Shown here one piece after another: positions 6,033 to 7,504 of a DNA stretch of 7,504 nt. The DNA lies in assembly GCA_021800315.1 (NCBI GenBank), contig JAJYZD010000187.1, positions 1-7,504 of the forward strand, read 5' to 3'. Position numbers and translations under genes: made by a program. The notes under the pieces were generated by a model, which worked only from the letters and a program-made list of their open reading frames with translations, was not told where the DNA came from and ran no database searches. The stretch comes from Bacillota bacterium. GTDB taxonomy: Bacteria > Bacillota > Desulfotomaculia > Desulfotomaculales > JAJYZD01. The number at the start of each line of letters is the position of its first letter. Position 1 is the stretch's first letter.

Positions 6033-6845
6033 TTGTTGACTTATTATTTCATAGGAACGGTGCTCCCCTACATCACCCTGGCGGTCTTCACCGCAGGCGT
6101 GCTGTACCGGCTGGGGCGGTGGGTCGGGGCGCGGATAGTTCATCGCATCGTGCTGTCCCCGTTTTCCGCCACGCCTGCCGACGTGGTGGTCAACATCGGG
6201 GCGGAGGCGGTTTTCTTCCGCAGCATGTTTCGGCACGATAAGAAGATGTGGGGCGGAGCCTGGCTGTTTCATGTGGCCCTGTTCGCAGTCCTGGCGGGGC
6301 ACCTGGTCGGTATCTATACGCTGGGTCGCGAGTTTATGTTTTTAGGCGCCTCTCGCAACCTCAGTGTCCATATGTCCGACCTCCTGGGCACTACCTTTGG
6401 GCTGCTGCTCCTGATGACGCTGTTGTACCTGCTGTACCGGCGGGTGACCATCAACGAAGTCAGGGTCATTTCCTCCCCCAGTGACTACCTTCATCTGTTC
6501 CTCATTCTCGGTATCGTGGTGGACGGCGATATCATGCGCCTTTTCCCGGCCGTCGGCATCGTTTACTTCCCGGTCCGGGTCTGGGTTACGGGCATCCTCA
6601 CCGGCGCTCCGGTGCCCTTCCCGCAGGTGCCGCTGTTCGCCGTGCACATGCTGCTGGTCCAAATCCTGATAATGGTGTTTCCTTTCAGCAAGCTCATGCA
6701 CTCCCTGGGCATGTTCGCCAACCGGTGGATCCTTCACAAGGTCTACGTCGATCCGGCTCCCGGTCTCCCGGGTGTCACCGCTCCCGCGGGCGAAGCTTAC
6801 CAGCCGGCCATGGGCAGCCAGTATGTGAGCGGGGGGGTGTCCTGA
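6033..6845 (+). CDS. dsrM: DsrM-like dihaem cytochrome b membrane subunit (NarI-like)
   Basis: This 270-residue membrane protein of the NarI-like/DsrM family has about five transmembrane segments (roughly 7-26, 76-97, 117-136, 152-178 and 200-222). The histidine pairs H80/H90 and H205/H223 are spaced 10 and 18 residues apart, the same spacing as the four haem b ligands of NarI (H56/H66 and H187/H205), so two b-haems are likely. In the Dsr complex this subunit exchanges electrons between menaquinol and the cytoplasmic DsrK. The start is TTG at 6033 with AGGGGG at 6021-6026, 6 nt upstream; a second TTG at 6036 is also possible. It overlaps no gene upstream and is followed by dsrK after one nucleotide, so the pair forms an operon. 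The partner identifies it better than its own sequence does; HmeC/Hdr-associated homologues are the alternative. Confidence 0.82.
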   Translation: MLTYYFIGTVLPYITLAVFTAGVLYRLGRWVGARIVHRIVLSPFSATPADVVVNIGAEAVFFRSMFRHDKKMWGGAWLFHVALFAVLAGHLVGIYTLGREFMFLGASRNLSVHMSDLLGTTFGLLLLMTLLYLLYRRVTINEVRVISSPSDYLHLFLILGIVVDGDIMRLFPAVGIVYFPVRVWVTGILTGAPVPFPQVPLFAVHMLLVQILIMVFPFSKLMHSLGMFANRWILHKVYVDPAPGLPGVTAPAGEAYQPAMGSQYVSGGVS

Positions 6846-6846
6846 C

Positions 6847-7504
6847 ATGAGTGAAACCGGTCCCTACAAACAGCCGCCGCGGGCAAGCGAGGCCGACATG
6901 CGCAAGCTCTACTGCCAGCCGGTGCCCGATGATCAGAAGGTGGCCAAGGCCATTGAATACCTGGACAAGACGCGTAAGAAGTTCCGTTCCTTCGTCATGG
7001 CCATGGAATCGTGCACCAAGTGCGGGCTGTGCGCCGAGAACTGCCACACCTACCTGGGCACGCGCGACCCCAACAACATCCCCACCGGACGGGCGGACCT
7101 CATGCGCAAGGTCTACAAGCGCTACTTCACCCCGCAGGGCCGGATGTTCGGTAGGCTGGTGGGCGCGGAAGACCTGACCCTGGACATGATCGAGAAATGG
7201 TACTCGTACTTCTACCAGTGCAACGAGTGCCGCCGTTGCGCCATGGTGTGCCCGTTCGGGATCGACACCTGCGAGGTTACCATGATCGGGCGCCAGATCC
7301 TGCACTGGCTGGGCATCGAGCCCAAACTGCACAACCACACCGGCGTGGCCATGGAGAAGACGGGCAACCACATGGGATTCCCCAAGGCGGGTACCGTGGA
7401 TACGCTGGAGTTCCTCGCCGACGACGTCCAGGACGAGTTCGGCGCCACGATTCGTTTCCCGGTGGACGAACCGGCCGACATCCTGTACGTGCCCTCGTCG
7501 GCCG
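6847..7504 (+). CDS. dsrK: DsrK-like iron-sulfur (HdrD-type) subunit, 5' part
   Basis: The first 219 codons are visible and the gene continues past the window end. Two ferredoxin-type 4Fe-4S motifs are complete: C56-x2-C59-x2-C62-x3-C66 (SCTKCGLCAENCH) and C125-x2-C128-x2-C131-x3-C135 (QCNECRRCAMVCP). Around them, KKFRSF, the DPNNIPTGRADLMRKVY segment and the later TGNHMGFP resemble DsrK of sulfate reducers. The CCG domains, which in this family bind the catalytic 4Fe-4S cluster proposed to reduce the DsrC trisulfide or disulfide, would lie outside the window. The ATG starts one base after the dsrM stop, with a G-run (6831-6837) as the ribosome binding site, which indicates translational coupling. 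The product should sit on the cytoplasmic face, bound to DsrM. A related HdrD/HmeD-type protein is the main alternative. Confidence 0.85.
   Translation, partial: MSETGPYKQPPRASEADMRKLYCQPVPDDQKVAKAIEYLDKTRKKFRSFVMAMESCTKCGLCAENCHTYLGTRDPNNIPTGRADLMRKVYKRYFTPQGRMFGRLVGAEDLTLDMIEKWYSYFYQCNECRRCAMVCPFGIDTCEVTMIGRQILHWLGIEPKLHNHTGVAMEKTGNHMGFPKAGTVDTLEFLADDVQDEFGATIRFPVDEPADILYVPSSA

Noticed and set aside
5843..6241. 132-codon open frame overlapping the dsrM start
   Set aside because: It runs deep into dsrM in another frame, has Gly/Arg/Pro-rich composition without a recognisable domain, and lacks a good ribosome binding site.

Overview
The window (7,504 nt, high GC, estimated by eye at about 60-65%) looks like chromosome from an anaerobic Gram-positive (Firmicutes/Clostridia-type) sulfate or sulfite reducer related to the Desulfotomaculum/Desulforudis/Ammonifex group. 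Three things point there: a SCIFF-peptide maturase, which is typical of Clostridia; a LysM-G5-M23 wall hydrolase of clostridial type; and a dsrMK pair that shows neither dsrJ, dsrO nor dsrP before the window ends. The taxonomic placement is inference. All real genes are on the + strand.

Layout. (1) 2-571: the 3' part of a radical SAM/SPASM gene recognised as the SCIFF maturase. (2) 611-748: a good extended -10 promoter and a leader of about 100 nt that can fold in two mutually exclusive ways and carries a possible 20-codon leader ORF. (3) 749-2548: a membrane-anchored LysM-G5-M23 endopeptidase that starts with TTG and has an unusual, very basic N-terminal extension of about 165 residues. (4) About 2551-2718: a 5'-truncated relic of an NlpC/P60 peptidase gene, closed by a strong intrinsic terminator at 2740-2763. 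(5) 2779-2807: a second extended -10 promoter. It drives a membrane-anchored peptidase MA-like zinc metalloprotease (2867-3736), and probably also murA (3824-5110), which ends at a terminator (5291-5324). (6) About 5325-6020: roughly 700 nt with no recognisable gene. It is relatively AT-rich in its middle (5400-5700) and contains tandem repeats, several hairpins and a repeated GTCCGG hexamer. (7) 6033-7504: dsrM (TTG start) and dsrK, which runs off the window end.

Functionally, the middle is a cell-wall block: murA makes the peptidoglycan precursor, while the M23 enzyme, the NlpC/P60 relic and possibly the peptidase MA protein act outside the membrane. The right end belongs to respiratory sulfur metabolism: DsrM, a dihaem b-type membrane protein, passes quinone-pool electrons to DsrK, an iron-sulfur protein of the HdrD type. 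No mobile element, CRISPR array, tRNA or rRNA was seen. I found no clear new multi-gene system. The parts least explained by known families are the long structured gap before dsrMK, the NlpC/P60 relic and the N-terminal extension of the M23 protein.
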